Assembly (NCBI GenBank): GCA_943323725.2
Contig: CALPIW020000099.1
Coordinates: 1-6,154 of the forward strand
DNA length: 6,154 nt
From: Polynucleobacter meluiroseus
Lineage (GTDB): Bacteria > Verrucomicrobiota > Verrucomicrobiia > Opitutales > UBA953
Reading direction: 5' to 3'
Shown here: piece after piece, positions 5,352 through 6,154 of the stretch
Layout: each line of letters begins with the position of its first letter
Numbering within the stretch: the first letter of the stretch is position 1
Position numbers and translations under genes: made by a program
Notes under the pieces: generated by a model
Seen by the model: the letters and a program-made list of their open reading frames with translations, nothing else
What the model was told of the DNA's origin: nothing
Database searches by the model: none

Positions 5352-6154
5352 ATGCCTCCCGCCAAGCCGAAGAAGCCTTTCACGCCGAAGCTCGAACGCT
5401 TCCTCGCGACGGTCGCGTATGACGGCACCGATCACATCGGCTGGCAGGTGCAGACCGGCCGCCTGTCCATCGAAGGCGAACTCGAAGAGCGCCTCTCGCG
5501 CATCCTCAAGACGCCGATCGACATCCATGGCAGCGGCCGCACCGACTCCGGCGTCCACAGCGTCGGCCAGCGCTTCCACTTCGACGCCTTCTGGCCCCAC
5601 CCCTGCAGCTACCTCGTGCACGCGATCAATTCGTGCGAACAGAACGGACTGCTGGTCACGCAACTGCAACGCGTGGCGCCGGGCTTCCATTGCCGCTGGC
5701 ACGCCAACGGCAAACGCTACCGCTACGAGATCTGCGACGGCTATCCGCCGCCTTGGGAAGCCCGCTATTGCCTCGGGCTAGGCAACAAGACCGTCGACGT
5801 GAAGCTCATGCGGCAGGCCGCCAAGCTGCTGCTCGGCAAGCATGACTTCTATGCCTTCGGCGCGAATCACGGCCAAGGCATGGAGAAAGAGAATCCCGTC
5901 AAGGAACTCCGTCGCCTCGACATCCGCCGGCGCGGCAAGCGGATCACGATCGTCGCCGAAGGCAGCGGCTTCCTCTACAAGATGGTGCGCCGACTCGTCG
6001 GCGGACTCCTGCGCGTCGGCGAAGGCAAGATGCCGCCGGAACGGCTCGTCGCCTACCGCAAGGAGCGCGTGATCACCTCCGAAGTTCCTACGGCCCCCGC
6101 CCGCGGACTGTTCATGGAGAAAGTGTTCTTCGAGCCCGGCTCGCTGAAGAACCC
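5352..6154 (+). CDS. truA: tRNA pseudouridine synthase A (TruA), 3' end cut by window edge
   Basis: TruA converts uridines at positions 38-40 of the tRNA anticodon arm to pseudouridine. The frame from ATG 5352 stays open to the window end, giving 267 codons. E. coli TruA is about 270 residues, so only the last few may be missing. After a basic N-terminal tail (MPPAKPKKPF), the family motifs appear in order: VAYDGTDHIGWQVQ (21-34), then GSGRTDSGVHS (60-70) with catalytic D65. GKRYRYEI follows, then HDFYAFG, and GSGFLYKMVRRLVGGLL (around nt 5962-6012) forms the C-terminal signature. The start lies one base after the ruvX stop. The nearest purine-rich stretch (GGGG) is about 14 nt upstream, so ribosomes finishing ruvX probably initiate it. 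Confidence 0.95.
   Translation, partial: MPPAKPKKPFTPKLERFLATVAYDGTDHIGWQVQTGRLSIEGELEERLSRILKTPIDIHGSGRTDSGVHSVGQRFHFDAFWPHPCSYLVHAINSCEQNGLLVTQLQRVAPGFHCRWHANGKRYRYEICDGYPPPWEARYCLGLGNKTVDVKLMRQAAKLLLGKHDFYAFGANHGQGMEKENPVKELRRLDIRRRGKRITIVAEGSGFLYKMVRRLVGGLLRVGEGKMPPERLVAYRKERVITSEVPTAPARGLFMEKVFFEPGSLKN

Noticed and set aside
4799..5428. A 209-codon minus-strand open frame opposite ruvX
   Set aside because: The ruvX motifs on the plus strand are clear. This frame has no family motif and overlaps the starts of both the moeB-like gene and truA.
5419..6072. Several short plus-strand open frames (5419-5781, 5633-5845, 5842-6072) overlapping the end of the window
   Set aside because: They are out-of-frame shadows of truA, whose own frame runs from 5352 past the window end with all family motifs.

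Overview
This is a GC-rich, densely coding chromosomal stretch from a diderm (Gram-negative-type) bacterium. The evidence for a diderm is a periplasm-facing DsbD-family thiol reductase and an OmpA/Pal-type peptidoglycan-binding lipoprotein. The phylum cannot be fixed from the sequence. The combination of GC-rich codons, weak Shine-Dalgarno sequences and an uncommon DsbD layout would fit a group such as Verrucomicrobiota, but that is a guess. No mobile element, CRISPR array, tRNA or rRNA is visible.

Layout, left to right. (1) Nt 2-859, plus strand: the 3' end of a gene for a probable ATP-grasp-like protein, cut by the window edge. (2) Nt 910-2940, plus strand: a complete DsbD-family transmembrane thiol:disulfide reductase, 50 nt downstream of (1) and possibly co-transcribed with it. 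(3) Nt 2966-2989: a perfect 10-bp hairpin in the gap between two convergent genes, very likely a bidirectional terminator. (4) Nt 3011-3619, minus strand: an OmpA-family lipoprotein. (5) Nt 3672-4820, minus strand: a MoeB/ThiF-type E1-like adenylyltransferase fused to a C-terminal rhodanese domain, 52 nt upstream of (4) on the same strand. (6) Nt 4821-4894: a short divergent control region. (7) Nt 4895-5350, plus strand: YqgF/RuvX. (8) Nt 5352 to the window end, plus strand: TruA tRNA pseudouridine synthase, one base after the ruvX stop and cut just before its C-terminus.

Functionally this is mostly housekeeping: envelope redox maintenance (DsbD), outer membrane-peptidoglycan anchoring (OmpA lipoprotein), sulfur activation for a cofactor or tRNA thiolation (MoeB-rhodanese), and RNA processing or modification (RuvX, TruA). 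The most unusual item is the domain order in the DsbD protein. Its thioredoxin domain lies between the N-terminal periplasmic domain and the eight-helix membrane domain, instead of at the C-terminus as in E. coli DsbD. I found no convincing wholly new multi-gene system.
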